From: Nostoc linckia z4
GTDB taxonomy: Bacteria > Cyanobacteriota > Cyanobacteriia > Cyanobacteriales > Nostocaceae
Direction of reading: 5' to 3'
Length of the DNA: 55,215 bases
Assembly (NCBI RefSeq): GCF_002608075.1
Contig: NZ_LAHA01000014.1
Coordinates: 151,900 to 207,114 of the forward strand
Position 1 is the stretch's first letter. Each line of letters opens with the position of its first letter. The position numbers and the translations under genes are program-made. This document shows positions 1 through 8,084 of the stretch, piece by piece. The notes below the pieces were generated by a model that was given only the letters and a program-made list of their open reading frames with translations, had not been told where the DNA came from and did not search any database.

Positions 1-245
1 GAAGGGGAAAAGGGGAAGGGGTAAAGGGCAAGGGGTAAAGGGGAAGGGGTAAAGGGCAAGGGATTAGACAAGAGTGCAATCAATTGCTTTTTGAACTCTT
101 GTGGTCAAAGGGATGCATCTTTATTGGGAAAAGAGAAAATACCAAACCTTTCCCCTTTCCCCTTTCCCCCTTCCCCCTTCCCCTTTCCCCTTTTCCCCTT
201 GCCCTTTCCCCCTTCCCCTTTCCCCCTTCCCCCTTTCCCCTTTGG
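1..245. repeat. Purine tract / pyrimidine tract inverted repeat upstream of pdxJ
   Basis: Bases 1-62 are almost pure G/A on the + strand (AAGGGG and AAAGGGG units). Bases about 150-243 are almost pure C/T (CCCCTTT, CCCCCTT units), so the two tracts are complementary and could fold into a long imperfect hairpin. The spacer contains a smaller inverted repeat (ACAAGAG near 69 and CTCTTGT near 96). The pyrimidine tract runs right up to the pdxJ start codon. The same architecture recurs at 2270-2390, 6885-7110, 19252-19340 and 28118-28240. Confidence 0.8.
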
Positions 246-971
246 GTGCCTACACTTGGTGTTAACATCGACCACATTGCCACCATCCGGCAAGCACGGC
301 GCACGGTGGAACCAGACCCGGTAGCAGCGGCGGTGCTGGCTGAATTAGGGGGTGCAGATGGAATTACAGTGCATCTGCGGGAAGATAGACGGCATATCCA
401 AGACCGGGATGTGCGAATTTTAAGACAAACAGTGAGAACTCACTTAAATTTAGAGATGGCCGCTACAGATGAAATGCTAGCGATCGCCCTCGACATCAAA
501 CCAGATTATGTAACTTTAGTCCCCGAAAAACGCGAAGAAGTCACAACAGAAGGCGGACTAGATATCGTTGGACAAATTGTTAGAATAGGTGAGATCGTTG
601 ATAAATTGCAAGGCGCTGGCATTCCAGTCAGTTTATTTATCGACGCCGAGCCAGCACAAATCGAAGCATCTGTCAAGGTACAGGCTAAATTTATTGAATT
701 GCACACCGGACAATACGCCGAGGCTAAGGACGAAACAACTCGCCACCGAGAATTAGCCATCTTAGCCAAAGGATGCGAACAAGCGATTCAAGCCGGACTG
801 CGAGTCAACGCCGGACATGGACTCACCTACTGGAACGTCTACCCAGTGGCAGCCCTTAAAGGTATGGAAGAACTGAACATTGGTCATACCATCATCAGTC
901 GGGCAGCCTTAGTAGGCATAGAAAGAGCAGTCCGGGAGATGAAAGAAGCGATAATGGGGCATGGGGGATAG
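246..971 (+). CDS. pdxJ: Pyridoxine 5'-phosphate synthase PdxJ
   Basis: PdxJ condenses 1-deoxyxylulose 5-phosphate with 3-amino-2-oxopropyl phosphate to make pyridoxine 5'-phosphate, the last ring-forming step of DXP-dependent vitamin B6 synthesis in the cytoplasm. With the GTG at 246 the protein is 241 residues, the family's normal length, and begins (M)[15 protein letters not shown] as PdxJ proteins do. Family motifs are visible: [16 protein letters not shown] (about 37-51, His43), NLE with Glu70, HTGQYAEA (153-160), [10 protein letters not shown] (188-197, His191) and [12 protein letters not shown] near the C-terminus. The frame is open back to an ATG at 84, but those 54 residues are only translated CCCCTTT repeat and are probably not made. 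No Shine-Dalgarno is possible in the pyrimidine tract directly upstream, which is odd. Family assignment is very secure; the start is likely. Confidence 0.95.
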   Translation: MPTLGVNIDHIATIRQARRTVEPDPVAAAVLAELGGADGITVHLREDRRHIQDRDVRILRQTVRTHLNLEMAATDEMLAIALDIKPDYVTLVPEKREEVTTEGGLDIVGQIVRIGEIVDKLQGAGIPVSLFIDAEPAQIEASVKVQAKFIELHTGQYAEAKDETTRHRELAILAKGCEQAIQAGLRVNAGHGLTYWNVYPVAALKGMEELNIGHTIISRAALVGIERAVREMKEAIMGHGG

Positions 972-1079
972 GGCATGGGGCATGGGAAGAGGACAAGGGG
1001 ACAAGGGGACAAGGAGACAAGGGGAAAGACTTACTCTAACTGCTCCCCTGCTCCCCATCTCCCCATCTCCCCATCTCCG
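955..1079. repeat. GGGGCAT / GGGGACAA tandem repeats and CTCCCCAT tract
   Basis: The pdxJ stop codon lies inside a run of GGGCATGGG units, followed by four ACAAGGGG-type units. Bases 1042-1079 are repeated CTCCCCAT units. The G-rich and C-rich halves are roughly complementary, so this is another small member of the purine/pyrimidine hairpin class and the likely 3' boundary of pdxJ. Confidence 0.75.
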
Positions 1080-1135
1080 CACAAGAGGGGTTGTAACTGC
1101 GAAATCTAGAAATCAATCTTCAACTAAAAAATTCT

Positions 1136-1852
1136 ATGAGCGCAACAGAGTCTAACAACCTACCGCTTTGGGTACAGGATCGCGATCGCGTAATAGCAGA
1201 AAGTATTGATAGTGAGTGGCGCTATCAAACACCACCAGATTATTCTCGATCCAAAGAAAATTTAGCTCAAGAAAGTACGCGCAATCACTTAGAAGGTACA
1301 CTAGAAGCGATCGTGCAAAACTTGGTGCGAACCTTTGAGATGGAAGTATCCTTTAAAGCTAACCCGCAACAGTGGTTGTCTATTGTGAATGACAAGTTTC
1401 GCCTCAGTACTAATGGCGGAGTAGACTACACACCGGCAGATTTATCAGCCCAAGGTACTTACAATCTATTTATGCCTGATTCAGAACACTACAAAGCTTC
1501 AGAAGAAAGCTTTGAATCATCGGCAAAACTCTTCCACACAACATTTCCCAAAGGATTTCCTTGGGAAGTGCTGGAAGTTTTCTCAGGGCCGCCGAATGTA
1601 ACATTCAAATGGCGGCATTGGGGACATTTTAATGGACAATACAAAGACTATGCACCTACTGGAGAAACGGTGGAAATTATCGGCATGAGCATTGCCAAAG
1701 TTACCGATGACTTAAAGATTATTTCCTTAGAACACTACTTTGACAATAGTCTGTTCTTGACCAAGCTCACATCTGGTGGCAAGGTAAATGCAGACAATCA
1801 AGGAAGTGCTTGTCCCTTCAGTTCTTGGTTCAAGAAGTTCCAAAAAAGTTAA
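1136..1852 (+). CDS. SnoaL-like / pathogen-related protein family
   Basis: This 238-residue soluble protein resembles the plant 'pathogen-related protein' family (barley PR-like), a branch of the SnoaL/NTF2-like polyketide-cyclase fold. The similarity, recalled rather than computed, covers an N-terminal SEWRYQTPPDY segment (about 26-36), a GTLEAIVQNLVRTFEMEVSFK segment, and the C-terminal half with TFPKGFPWEVLEVFSGPP, FKWRHWGHFNGQYKDY and a GETVEIIGMSIAKV strand. The fold predicts a small-molecule-binding cone, but substrate and role are unknown. The ATG at 1136 has no strong Shine-Dalgarno. A hairpin follows immediately at 1852-1891, suggesting a monocistronic gene. No membrane segment or signal peptide is visible. 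Confidence 0.75.
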   Translation: MSATESNNLPLWVQDRDRVIAESIDSEWRYQTPPDYSRSKENLAQESTRNHLEGTLEAIVQNLVRTFEMEVSFKANPQQWLSIVNDKFRLSTNGGVDYTPADLSAQGTYNLFMPDSEHYKASEESFESSAKLFHTTFPKGFPWEVLEVFSGPPNVTFKWRHWGHFNGQYKDYAPTGETVEIIGMSIAKVTDDLKIISLEHYFDNSLFLTKLTSGGKVNADNQGSACPFSSWFKKFQKS

Positions 1853-1891
1853 TTTTCAGGGGTACAGTGTGTAGTGCTGTGCCCTGAAATT
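1852..1891 (+). terminator. Hairpin after the SnoaL-like gene
   Basis: TTCAGGGGTACAG and CTGTGCCCTGAA face each other around a 9-base loop directly after the stop codon. A short T-containing stretch (TACTTTC) follows. It could terminate or stabilise the upstream transcript before ycf54; the weak T-run keeps confidence moderate. Confidence 0.4.
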
Positions 1892-1917
1892 ACTTTCATA
1901 ACAAGCAAAGGATGAAA

Positions 1918-2247
1918 ATGCAAACATATCATTACGTTTTGGCTAGTCAACGTTTTATTCTCGAAGAAGAACCAATAGAGGAAGTTCTCAAAGAACGTAC
2001 CCGTCACTACCACGAACAAGAAAAACAAATTGATTTTTGGCTAATCAAGCAACCAGCTTTCTTAGAAGCGCCCCAGTTTGCAGAAATAAAAGCAAAGTGT
2101 CCCCAACCAGCTGTAGCAATTATTTCCACTAATCCGCAATTTATTACTTGGTTAAAACTGCGTTTAGAGTACGTCATCACAGGAGAATTCCAAGCTCCTT
2201 CTGAGGCAATACCTGATGCTCTAGCATCTTTGGCTACTGTATCTTAG
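1918..2247 (+). CDS. ycf54: Ycf54-like Mg-protoporphyrin monomethyl ester cyclase subunit
   Basis: Ycf54 is a small protein needed for assembly or stability of the oxidative (aerobic) Mg-protoporphyrin IX monomethyl ester cyclase, which forms ring E in chlorophyll synthesis. The protein is about 109 residues, typical of the family, and shows the characteristic order YHYVLASQRFILEEEP, VLKERTRHYHEQ, IDFWLIKQPAFLEAP, KCPQPAVAIISTNPQFI and WLKLRLEYVITGEF. I chose the ATG at 1918 because AAAGGA at 1907-1912 is at good spacing for it; an in-frame ATG at 1912 would add two residues (MK) and overlaps that site. A dense G/C-rich repeat follows the stop. Assignment is secure. Confidence 0.92.
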   Translation: MQTYHYVLASQRFILEEEPIEEVLKERTRHYHEQEKQIDFWLIKQPAFLEAPQFAEIKAKCPQPAVAIISTNPQFITWLKLRLEYVITGEFQAPSEAIPDALASLATVS

Positions 2248-2254
2248 ATGTGAA

Positions 2255-2450
2255 GAATGGGGAGACGAGGGAGGTGGGGGAGCTGGGGAACTGGGGAAAA
2301 GGTTAAAGGGAAAAGGGAAAAGGAATCAATTTAATCTTTCCCCTTTTCCCCGGTTGTGAGCTTGTAGAACCATACCCCTTTCCCTTTCCACATGCCCCAT
2401 GCCCTATTCCCAATACCCTGTTTGGCCAATGCCCCACTCCCCACTCCCCA
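2255..2450. repeat. Purine/pyrimidine hairpin repeat with GGAATCAATTTAATC core
   Basis: GGGGAACTGGGGAAAAGG units run to about 2320, a short GGAATCAATTTAATC core turns the strand, and CTTTCCCCTTTTCCCC follows, so the flanks pair as a long stem. It continues into CCCCATGCCC and CCAATGCCCCA heptamer-like units to about 2450. The same core and flanks occur at 7010-7110 and 28143-28240. It separates ycf54 from the next gene. Confidence 0.8.
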
Positions 2451-2501
2451 TTTTTGTTTATAAAATCTTTTATGACACTGTAATTTATCTATGTAACTTT
2501 T

Positions 2502-3164
2502 GTGCAGAGACTTCAGACTTTACCAAGTGTTTTAAGATTAGCGATTTCTACGATGAGCTTTGCTTTTGCTGGGTTAATTGGTGCCATGAGTTCTGTCTAT
2601 GCCCAACAAGGTATTCCTAATTGTCAACCACCGAATGCAGGGGAATATCTTTTATTAGTAGTCAGTCCTACAGCAGAAAATCAAAAGCAGTTGCGTAGTG
2701 CCCTACCCCCTCAACTCAAAACGGTTACCTGCCAATATCTCAACGAAACTGTGACGCGTATCGGGGGCTTTAATCAAATTGATGATGCCAATCGCTGGGC
2801 AAGGTATGTCAGTAATATTGTTGGTTTGTCTGCTATCATTACTACTCGGCCAACAGCACCAGATGTTGTGCAAGCACAGCCACTCCAGCAAACAGTCACC
2901 TATAATCCTCAAGCTTTAGGAGAGGGTTATGCAGTGTTGGTAGATTATTACAATCGCCCAGAATTAGCAAGTAGCATACAGCAAGTGGTGGGAGGTAATG
3001 TCGGTTTTGCTTCTTATGGACAACGCCCATACTTGTTAGCAGTTTATACTACTAACCAAAGTGAAGCATACAACGCCTTACAAAAGCTAAACGATCGCGG
3101 TTTTGTTGCCAGTATCGTCAATAGTCGTAAGGTGATTTTGTTACGGTCAGCTGTGGGATTTTAA
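2502..3164 (+). CDS. Hypothetical secreted protein, SPOR-like
   Basis: This predicted protein of 220 residues starts at a GTG (2502). Residues about 10-35 form a signal peptide: basic RLQTLPSVLRL, a hydrophobic AISTMSFAFAGLIGAMSS stretch and a VYAQQ cleavage site. The mature part has two similar halves, each a short beta-alpha-beta pattern (EYLLLVVSPTAENQKQLR and GYAVLVDYYNRPELASSI), with residues such as GFNQIDDANRWARYV between. That pattern recalls SPOR/sedolisin-type repeats found in cyanobacterial periplasmic proteins, but I cannot assign a family. It probably acts in the periplasm. An ATG at 2553 is a possible alternative start but would cut into the signal peptide. Confidence 0.7.
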   Translation: MQRLQTLPSVLRLAISTMSFAFAGLIGAMSSVYAQQGIPNCQPPNAGEYLLLVVSPTAENQKQLRSALPPQLKTVTCQYLNETVTRIGGFNQIDDANRWARYVSNIVGLSAIITTRPTAPDVVQAQPLQQTVTYNPQALGEGYAVLVDYYNRPELASSIQQVVGGNVGFASYGQRPYLLAVYTTNQSEAYNALQKLNDRGFVASIVNSRKVILLRSAVGF

Positions 3165-3169
3165 GAATA

Positions 3170-3402
3170 AAGAATTCAGGAGTCAGAATTCAGAATTCAC
3201 AATTAATTAAGTATAAGTGGCGGTAAAGTTAGCAGGTTAAAGTTCCTGACTAAAATCTTCTCTAGCAGACGCTTTTGCTAGCTTGCTGAAGAGTAGAGAT
3301 ACAATTTAGTGGTCAAGAAGAAAGCAACGGGTTTAATTGCCCACTAAAAAATTGCTGAATTCTGTATTCTGAATTCTGTATTTTGAATTCTGCATTCTTC
3401 TT
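3170..3402. repeat. GAATTC-rich inverted repeats between convergent genes
   Basis: Bases 3172-3200 (AATTCAGGAGTCAGAATTCAG) and 3352-3402 (GAATTCTGTATTCTGAATTC) are complementary heptamer-type arrays that bracket 150 bases with no recognisable gene. The pair lies between the convergent secreted-protein and DUF212 genes, where it may serve as a two-way terminator. The same TTCTGAATTC unit forms a longer array at 51575-51680. Confidence 0.65.
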
Positions 3403-3857
3403 TAATAAGCAGACCTAGCTAACCAATAAATCGTTATACCCAAAGCTGACCCGGCTATTACCTGAACTGGTGTATGTCCAAGCAATTCCTTAAGACGGTC
3501 TTGGCTAAAGTCTGGTTTTTCATGAAATAATTCATCAATCATTTGATTGAGAATACGAGCTTGTTTGCCAGCCGCTTGGCGAACTCCAGCTGCATCGTAC
3601 ATCACGATGATGGCAAAAATCATTGCCACTGCAAAATCAGGAGATGCCCAACCCAATGTTTGCCCTACACCAGCAGCTAGAGCTGTAACTAAAGCTGAGT
3701 GGGCACTGGGCATTCCTCCGGTTGTCACCAAAACACGTATGTTCAGCTTGCGATTTTTGATGATTTCGATTATGAGTTTTAATGTTTGAGCAATTAAACA
3801 AGCTACCAGAGCAACCAGCAGCACCCGGTTGTCTAAAATGTTGCCTATATCCTGCAT
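3402..3857 (-). CDS. Divergent PAP2 family (DUF212) membrane protein
   Basis: This 151-residue integral membrane protein belongs to the divergent PAP2/DUF212 family (YuiD-like), distantly related to acid phosphatases of the PAP2 superfamily. Visible are an N-terminal helix (LLVALVACLIAQTLKLIIEII, about 13-33), the family motif TTGGMPSAHSALVTALA (45-61), the helix FAVAMIFAIIVMYDAAGVRQ (75-94) and KQARILNQMIDE; the C-terminus is a further membrane helix (VIAGSALGITIYWLA). The PSAHSA segment corresponds to the catalytic-type PAP2 signature. Substrate is unknown. It lies downstream of crtE on the same strand, with 184 bases between them, so a shared transcript with a prenyl-diphosphate gene is plausible. 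Confidence 0.88.
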   Translation of the reverse strand: MQDIGNILDNRVLLVALVACLIAQTLKLIIEIIKNRKLNIRVLVTTGGMPSAHSALVTALAAGVGQTLGWASPDFAVAMIFAIIVMYDAAGVRQAAGKQARILNQMIDELFHEKPDFSQDRLKELLGHTPVQVIAGSALGITIYWLARSAY

Positions 3858-4041
3858 GGTATTGTGGTTAGGTTAGTGATATGAGTAGCAGTTGTTGGTT
3901 GAGGAAACATTTAGATTCAACCCAAAATCCGAAATTAACTGAGTACATGACGGTGGAAGTAACCCAAAGGTTAAAAATAGACAAAAAGTAGATACTTTGA
4001 GCATTGATGACTCTTTACTTTTGCCTTTTTGTCTTTTTGTA

Positions 4042-4974
4042 CTAGTTATTACGACTGATGATAAAATGAGCGATCGCTTGGAGTGGCTTGGCTCTTTCCC
4101 CAAATGTTTCTAATTCCGCGCAAGCTGCTTTAACTAGCTCTTGGGCTTTTAAGCGCGATTGCTCAATTCCCCAAAGGCTGGGATAAGTAACTTTTTTCGC
4201 TTTTTCGTCTTTGCCAGCTGTTTTGCCTAATTGCTCTTGGGTTGCAGTGATATCCAGAATATCATCTACGATCTGAAATGCTAGTCCAATATTTTGAGCG
4301 TAACGGGTTATCCGTTGCACATCCTGGGACGATGCCCCAGCTACAATACCGCCACAAACTACACAAGCTTCCAAAAGCGCAGCTGTTTTGTGTTCGTGAA
4401 TGAAATTGAGCGTTTCTAGAGAAATATCTGATTTCCCTTCACATTGTAAATCCACGACTTGACCGCCGACTAAACCAGCTGCTCCCAGAGCGCGGCCAAG
4501 ACGGACAACTACTTGCAAAACTCTTTCTCTGGGAACATTTTCAGGAGTATGAAGGGCAACATATTCAAAAGCCAGAGCCAACAAACCATCTCCAGCTAAA
4601 ATTGCCACATCTTCGCCATAAACCTTATGATTCGTCAGCTTTCCACGACGATAATCATCATTATCCATTGATGGCAGGTCGTCATGAATCAAAGACATTG
4701 TGTGGATCATCTCCACTGCACAAGCTGTTGGCATAGCCATTTCGATGGTACCACCCATCATTTCGCAGCTAGCAAGGCAGAGAATCGGACGTACACGCTT
4801 ACCTCCAGCTAATAACGAGTAGCGCATCGACTCATAAATTGTTTCTGGATAAAGAACGGGAATAGCCCGATCTAAAGCAGTATCACAAAGCTTTTGCCGT
4901 TCTTTGAGATAGGCTGCTAAGTTAAAGTTGGCTTCCTCTGGTGGTGTCTTTTGAAAGTTATCGGTTGCTACCAT
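4042..4974 (-). CDS. crtE: Geranylgeranyl diphosphate synthase
   Basis: CrtE extends isoprenoid diphosphates by adding isopentenyl diphosphate, giving the C20 precursor of carotenoids, the chlorophyll phytyl tail and quinone side chains. The 310-residue protein has both aspartate-rich magnesium sites of trans-prenyltransferases: DDLPSMDND (98-106) and DDILD (237-241). [15 protein letters not shown] (58-71) carries the diphosphate-binding GGKRxRP motif and GGQVVD (170-175) is also typical. Asp-rich spacing and overall similarity favour GGPP synthase over a solanesyl-type enzyme. The ATG at 4974 is preceded by a weak GAAG site. DUF212 lies downstream and folD upstream, both on the same strand, an arrangement I recall as common in Nostoc relatives. 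Confidence 0.93.
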   Translation of the reverse strand: MVATDNFQKTPPEEANFNLAAYLKERQKLCDTALDRAIPVLYPETIYESMRYSLLAGGKRVRPILCLASCEMMGGTIEMAMPTACAVEMIHTMSLIHDDLPSMDNDDYRRGKLTNHKVYGEDVAILAGDGLLALAFEYVALHTPENVPRERVLQVVVRLGRALGAAGLVGGQVVDLQCEGKSDISLETLNFIHEHKTAALLEACVVCGGIVAGASSQDVQRITRYAQNIGLAFQIVDDILDITATQEQLGKTAGKDEKAKKVTYPSLWGIEQSRLKAQELVKAACAELETFGERAKPLQAIAHFIISRNN

Positions 4975-5043
4975 TCTTCAATTCCTGACATTTTGTGATT
5001 TTGTCTTATACGTCACAATTTTAAGGTGCTGTGGGACTCAAAA

Positions 5044-5345
5044 AATGAGGAGTTGGGAGTTGGGAGTTGGGAGTTTGGAGTGGGGAGTTGGGAGTTGGGA
5101 GTTTGGAGTGGGGAGTTTGGAGTTGGGAATTGGGAGTTGGGAGTTGGGAGTTGGGAGTTGGGAGTTTGGAGTTGGGAGTTGGGAGTTAGGAATATAACTC
5201 TTAACTCATCACTCTTAACTCATCACTCCTGACTTTTAACTCATCACTCATCACTCCTGACTTTTAACTCATCACTCTTAACTCATCACTCATCACTCCT
5301 CACTCTTAACTCTTAACTCATCACTCCTCACTCTTAACTCATCAC
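5044..5345. repeat. GGGAGTT and AACTCATCACTC heptamer arrays
   Basis: Bases 5048-5190 are about twenty copies of a 7-base GGGAGTT unit with GGAGTTT variants. Bases 5196-5345 are CTTAACTCATCACTC units of the complementary type. The open reading frame through the first half only exists because 7-base units happen to avoid stops, and it is not a gene. The arrays fill the whole crtE-folD gap apart from about 70 bases next to crtE that must hold its promoter. Confidence 0.9.
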
Positions 5346-5355
5346 CCCTTGCTCC

Positions 5356-6234
5356 TTACTTTCTTACCGTTCTCGAATAGCTAGCAAATGTATTTTGCAA
5401 CAATAAGGCGACAGTCATTGGCCCGACACCGCCAGGAACTGGGGTGATAAATCCTGCTACGGCAGCAGTTGATTCCAAATCTACATCGCCGACTAGCCGA
5501 TTGTTGCCACTGGCATCAGTGACCCGATTCATTCCCACATCTACCACAACAGCGCCCGGTTTTACCATATCAGCAGAGATTAGTCCGGGACGACCTGCTG
5601 CTGCAATCAGAATATCAGCATTTTGAGCGATCGCTTTGAGATCGTGCGATCGCGAATGAGCAATGGTGACTGTAGCATCAGCCTCCAATAACATTAATGC
5701 CATTGGCTTACCCACTAAAATACTACGTCCTATCACTACTGCCTGCTTTCCTTGCAAAGGAATTTTATATTCTTCTAAAAGCCGCATCACGCCAGCCGGG
5801 GTGCAGCTACGTAAGCCCGTTTCTCCCCTTACTAGTCGCCCCAAGTTAACTGGGTGCAGTCCATCAGCATCTTTATCGGCATCAATTTGATGTAACAAGC
5901 CAACAGCATCCAAATGGTTAGGCAAAGGTAGCTGCACGAGAATACCATCCACCCGTTCATCGTGATTGAGTGTATGAATAACCTCTTCTAATTCTCCTTG
6001 GGTAGTTTCGGCGGCAAAATGCTTGCCAAAAGAAGCTATACCAACTTTGGCGCAGGCTTTTTCTTTATTGCGTACATAAGCAGCTGAAGCCGGGTTATCG
6101 CCCACCATCAGCACTGCTAAGCCAGGAGGCCTTCCAACTTTTGTTTGTAATTCGCTAATGGCAACAGAAAGTTCTTGCTGAATTTTTCCAGCTAAAGCTT
6201 TACCATCAAGGATTTTGGCAGTTTGTGTTTTCAT
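5356..6234 (-). CDS. folD: Bifunctional methylenetetrahydrofolate dehydrogenase/cyclohydrolase
   Basis: FolD interconverts 5,10-methylene-THF, methenyl-THF and 10-formyl-THF, using NADP, to feed purine and formyl-methionine synthesis. The 292-residue protein has the substrate loop YVRNKEKA (53-60) with the conserved Tyr and Lys, [39 protein letters not shown], the nucleotide-binding [16 protein letters not shown] and the C-terminal [18 protein letters not shown] signature. Length and motif order are complete. The ATG at 6234 has a GGAAA site 8 bases upstream. The next gene upstream is across a 900-base repeat-rich gap, so it probably has its own promoter there. Confidence 0.96.
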   Translation of the reverse strand: MKTQTAKILDGKALAGKIQQELSVAISELQTKVGRPPGLAVLMVGDNPASAAYVRNKEKACAKVGIASFGKHFAAETTQGELEEVIHTLNHDERVDGILVQLPLPNHLDAVGLLHQIDADKDADGLHPVNLGRLVRGETGLRSCTPAGVMRLLEEYKIPLQGKQAVVIGRSILVGKPMALMLLEADATVTIAHSRSHDLKAIAQNADILIAAAGRPGLISADMVKPGAVVVDVGMNRVTDASGNNRLVGDVDLESTAAVAGFITPVPGGVGPMTVALLLQNTFASYSRTVRK

Positions 6235-6282
6235 GAAAATTTCCAGCTATCTTCGTGTTGTGTCGCAAGTTTGGTTGAATAG

Positions 6283-6320
6283 GGGTATGGGGCATGGGGC
6301 ATGGGGCATGGGGCATTGGG
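6283..6320. repeat. GGGGCAT heptamer array upstream of folD
   Basis: Five GGGGCAT units (one read as GGGCATT) lie about 50 bases upstream of the folD start. It is the same heptamer family seen at 8085, 46625 and 55140. Confidence 0.8.
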
Positions 6321-6359
6321 AAATGATTTATAACTGTAATTCGGTATAAGTTAAGATTC

Positions 6360-6670
6360 GTGAATGAGTATTTGAACTCCATTAATGAGTGTTTGAGCTT
6401 CATTAATGAGTGTTTGAGCTTCATTAATGAGTGTTTGAGCTTCATTAATGAGTGTTTGAACTCCATTAATGAGTATTTGAACTCCATTAATGAGTGTTTG
6501 AACTCCATTAATGAGTGTTTGAACTTCATTAATGAGTGTTTGAGCTTCATTAATGAGTGTTTGAACTCCATTAATGAGTGTTTGAACTCCATTAATGAGT
6601 GTTTGAGCTTCATTAATGAGTATTTGAGCTTCATTAATGAGTATTTGAACTCCATTAATGAGTCTTTGAT
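6360..6670. repeat. 21-bp minisatellite, about 14.7 copies
   Basis: The unit is 21 bases, consensus TTGAACTCCATTAATGAGTGT, with an alternative TTGAGCTTCATTAATGAGTGT; copies differ at only four or five positions. Because 21 is divisible by three, long frames stay open on both strands (for example a heptad NECLNSI on the + strand). The frames begin and end in unrelated sequence, none has a good start region, and I do not call a protein. It is too tightly tandem, with no spacers, to be CRISPR. Confidence 0.9.
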
Positions 6671-6882
6671 ACTCGCGAACAAGCATAAAAACTCGATTCT
6701 TTTTGCCTCCTGCACCCTGCTTGTTTTTCCTGGAGCCTTTTTTGCCCAATCTTTAGTTTCGCACGTGGTGTTTTGACTCTTGACCCTTGACTTTTAAGTA
6801 TTATTGTGTTGCTGTTTGATGTCGTAGCGTTTCTCTCACAGTAAATCCATGATGTTTATTTTCTCAGATCGAGGGCTTTATA
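6671..6882. other. Intergenic, no gene seen
   Basis: About 210 bases between the minisatellite and the GGGGAGAT array. Short complementary runs (ACTCTTGACCCTTGACTTTT) look like heptamer remnants. I see no coding potential, RNA gene or clear terminator here. Confidence 0.5.
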
Positions 6883-7110
6883 GAGAGATGGGGAGATGGG
6901 GAGATGGGGAGATGGGGAGATGGGGAGATGGGGAGACAAGGGAGACAAGGGAGACAAGGGAGACAAGGGAGATGGGGAGACAAGGGAGATGGGGAGACAA
7001 GGGAGATGGGGAAAAGGTTAAAGGTTAAAGGGAAAAGGAATCAATTTAATCTTTCCCCTTTTCCCTTTACCCCTTTCCCCCTTTCCCTTTCCCCATACCT
7101 TGTTTGCCCA
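6883..7110. repeat. GGGGAGAT/GGGAGACAA array plus purine/pyrimidine hairpin
   Basis: Seven or so GGGGAGAT units are followed by GGGAGACAA units. Then comes the dispersed hairpin: GGGAAAAGG, the core GGAATCAATTTAATC at about 7037-7051, and CTTTCCCCTTTTCCC. It ends with CCCCATACCTTGTTTGCCCAATG, which is matched in the copies at 2390-2440 and 28220-28240. The array directly precedes the lipoprotein gene. Confidence 0.85.
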
Positions 7111-7138
7111 ATGCCCAATTCAAAACAAAGTACCATAG

Positions 7139-7627
7139 ATGGGAACTGACCCGATGGAAGTGGCGACAAAACAAGCAGTGAAGCAAAAATTTCCTCAATC
7201 GGTGGCTTTCATGGAAAAAACTAGAAATTCGTCCCTTGCCTTTTTGTCTGGGCACAGTATTTTTCTGTACCGTGTAGGGTTAGCTTTTTTCCTGGTGGCA
7301 GGACTTTCTAGTTGTGGTAATTTAGCTTCCTCTGGCTTGAGTGGAACTGGCTTAAAATTTGGCGCTAATGTTACCCCAATTCGAGAAATTCAAGCACAAA
7401 AAAAGAATCAGGCTACAGTTTACATCCAAGGTACGGTAGAAAATCAAGCTCCCCTAATTAAGCAATGGGCTTATCAAATAAATGACACAACCGGCAAAAT
7501 TTGGGTTATCACTAATCAAAAAAGTTTGCCAGAGGGTTCGCAAGTAGTATTTAAGGGTAAAGTGCGCTATCGGAGTATTCCTTTAGCGGGGAAAGAACAG
7601 GGGGAAATTTATTTAGAAGAAGAATAA
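7139..7627 (+). CDS. Hypothetical lipoprotein with possible OB-like domain
   Basis: This predicted outer- or inner-membrane lipoprotein has a hydrophobic stretch YRVGLAFFLVAGLSS ending in a lipobox LSSC (cysteine at about residue 60 from this start). The mature domain of about 100 residues contains ATVYIQGTVENQAPLIKQWAYQI, TGKIWVITNQKSLPEGSQVVFKGKVRY and ends GEIYLEEE. That beta-rich layout, with binding-like GxV turns, is reminiscent of the OB fold in cyanobacterial DUF-type lipoproteins, without a firm family. The ATG at 7211 would give a signal of ordinary length and may be the true start; 7139 and 7154 give unusually long leaders. A Nudix gene follows after 22 bases and may be co-transcribed. 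Confidence 0.7.
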   Translation: MGTDPMEVATKQAVKQKFPQSVAFMEKTRNSSLAFLSGHSIFLYRVGLAFFLVAGLSSCGNLASSGLSGTGLKFGANVTPIREIQAQKKNQATVYIQGTVENQAPLIKQWAYQINDTTGKIWVITNQKSLPEGSQVVFKGKVRYRSIPLAGKEQGEIYLEEE

Positions 7628-7649
7628 TTAAGCAATTAAAAATGAATAT

Positions 7650-8084
7650 ATGAGCAATGAACTAGTACATGTGGCGATCGCTATTCTCTACCAAAACAAT
7701 AAATTTCTCATGCAACTAAGGGATAACATCCCCAACATTCCTTATCCCGGTCACTGGGCGCTATTCGGCGGTCATATCGAACCTGGGGAAACACCGGATG
7801 TGGCAGTCAAACGAGAAATTTTAGAAGAAATCGGTTATACCCTGCCGCCTTTTGTTGAATTTGGCTGTTATATAGATGAAAGAGTAGTCCGCCATGTTTT
7901 CCATGCACCACTCCTAGTGGAGATGAATGAATTGGTTTTAAATGAAGGCTGGGATATGGGATTATTGACTCCAGAAGATATTCACCAAGGTAGATGTTAT
8001 TCAAAAAATGCCGACGAAGTGCGACCATTAGGGGAAATGCATCAGCGAATTATGTTGGATTTTATTGAAAAGAATCAAATGTAA
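7650..8084 (+). CDS. Nudix hydrolase
   Basis: Nudix enzymes hydrolyse nucleoside diphosphates linked to another group, often oxidised or surplus nucleotides. This 144-residue protein has a complete Nudix box matching Gx5Ex7REUxEExGU at residues 41-63 (Gly41, Glu47, Arg55-Glu56, Glu59-Glu60, Gly62). The preceding strand AIAILYQNNKFLMQLRDN and the PYPGHWALFGG segment are typical of MutT-like members; the C-terminus carries no extra domain. The substrate cannot be told from sequence. It sits 22 bases after the lipoprotein gene on the same strand, so a small operon is possible. Confidence 0.93.
   Translation: MSNELVHVAIAILYQNNKFLMQLRDNIPNIPYPGHWALFGGHIEPGETPDVAVKREILEEIGYTLPPFVEFGCYIDERVVRHVFHAPLLVEMNELVLNEGWDMGLLTPEDIHQGRCYSKNADEVRPLGEMHQRIMLDFIEKNQM

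Noticed and set aside
2399..2620. 73-codon open frame overlapping the secreted-protein gene
   Set aside because: A frame shadow beginning in CCCCATGCCC repeats; the overlapping frame has a clear signal peptide.
5026..5232. Open frame of 68 codons through GGGAGTT units
   Set aside because: It is only repeat translated; no Shine-Dalgarno and no conserved residues.
6360..6670. CRISPR array
   Set aside because: The units are directly adjacent, with no unique spacers and no cas genes nearby.
6206..6776. Several long open frames on both strands through the 21-bp minisatellite
   Set aside because: A repeat with a period divisible by three stays open automatically. The frames on both strands are equally open and lack starts outside the array.
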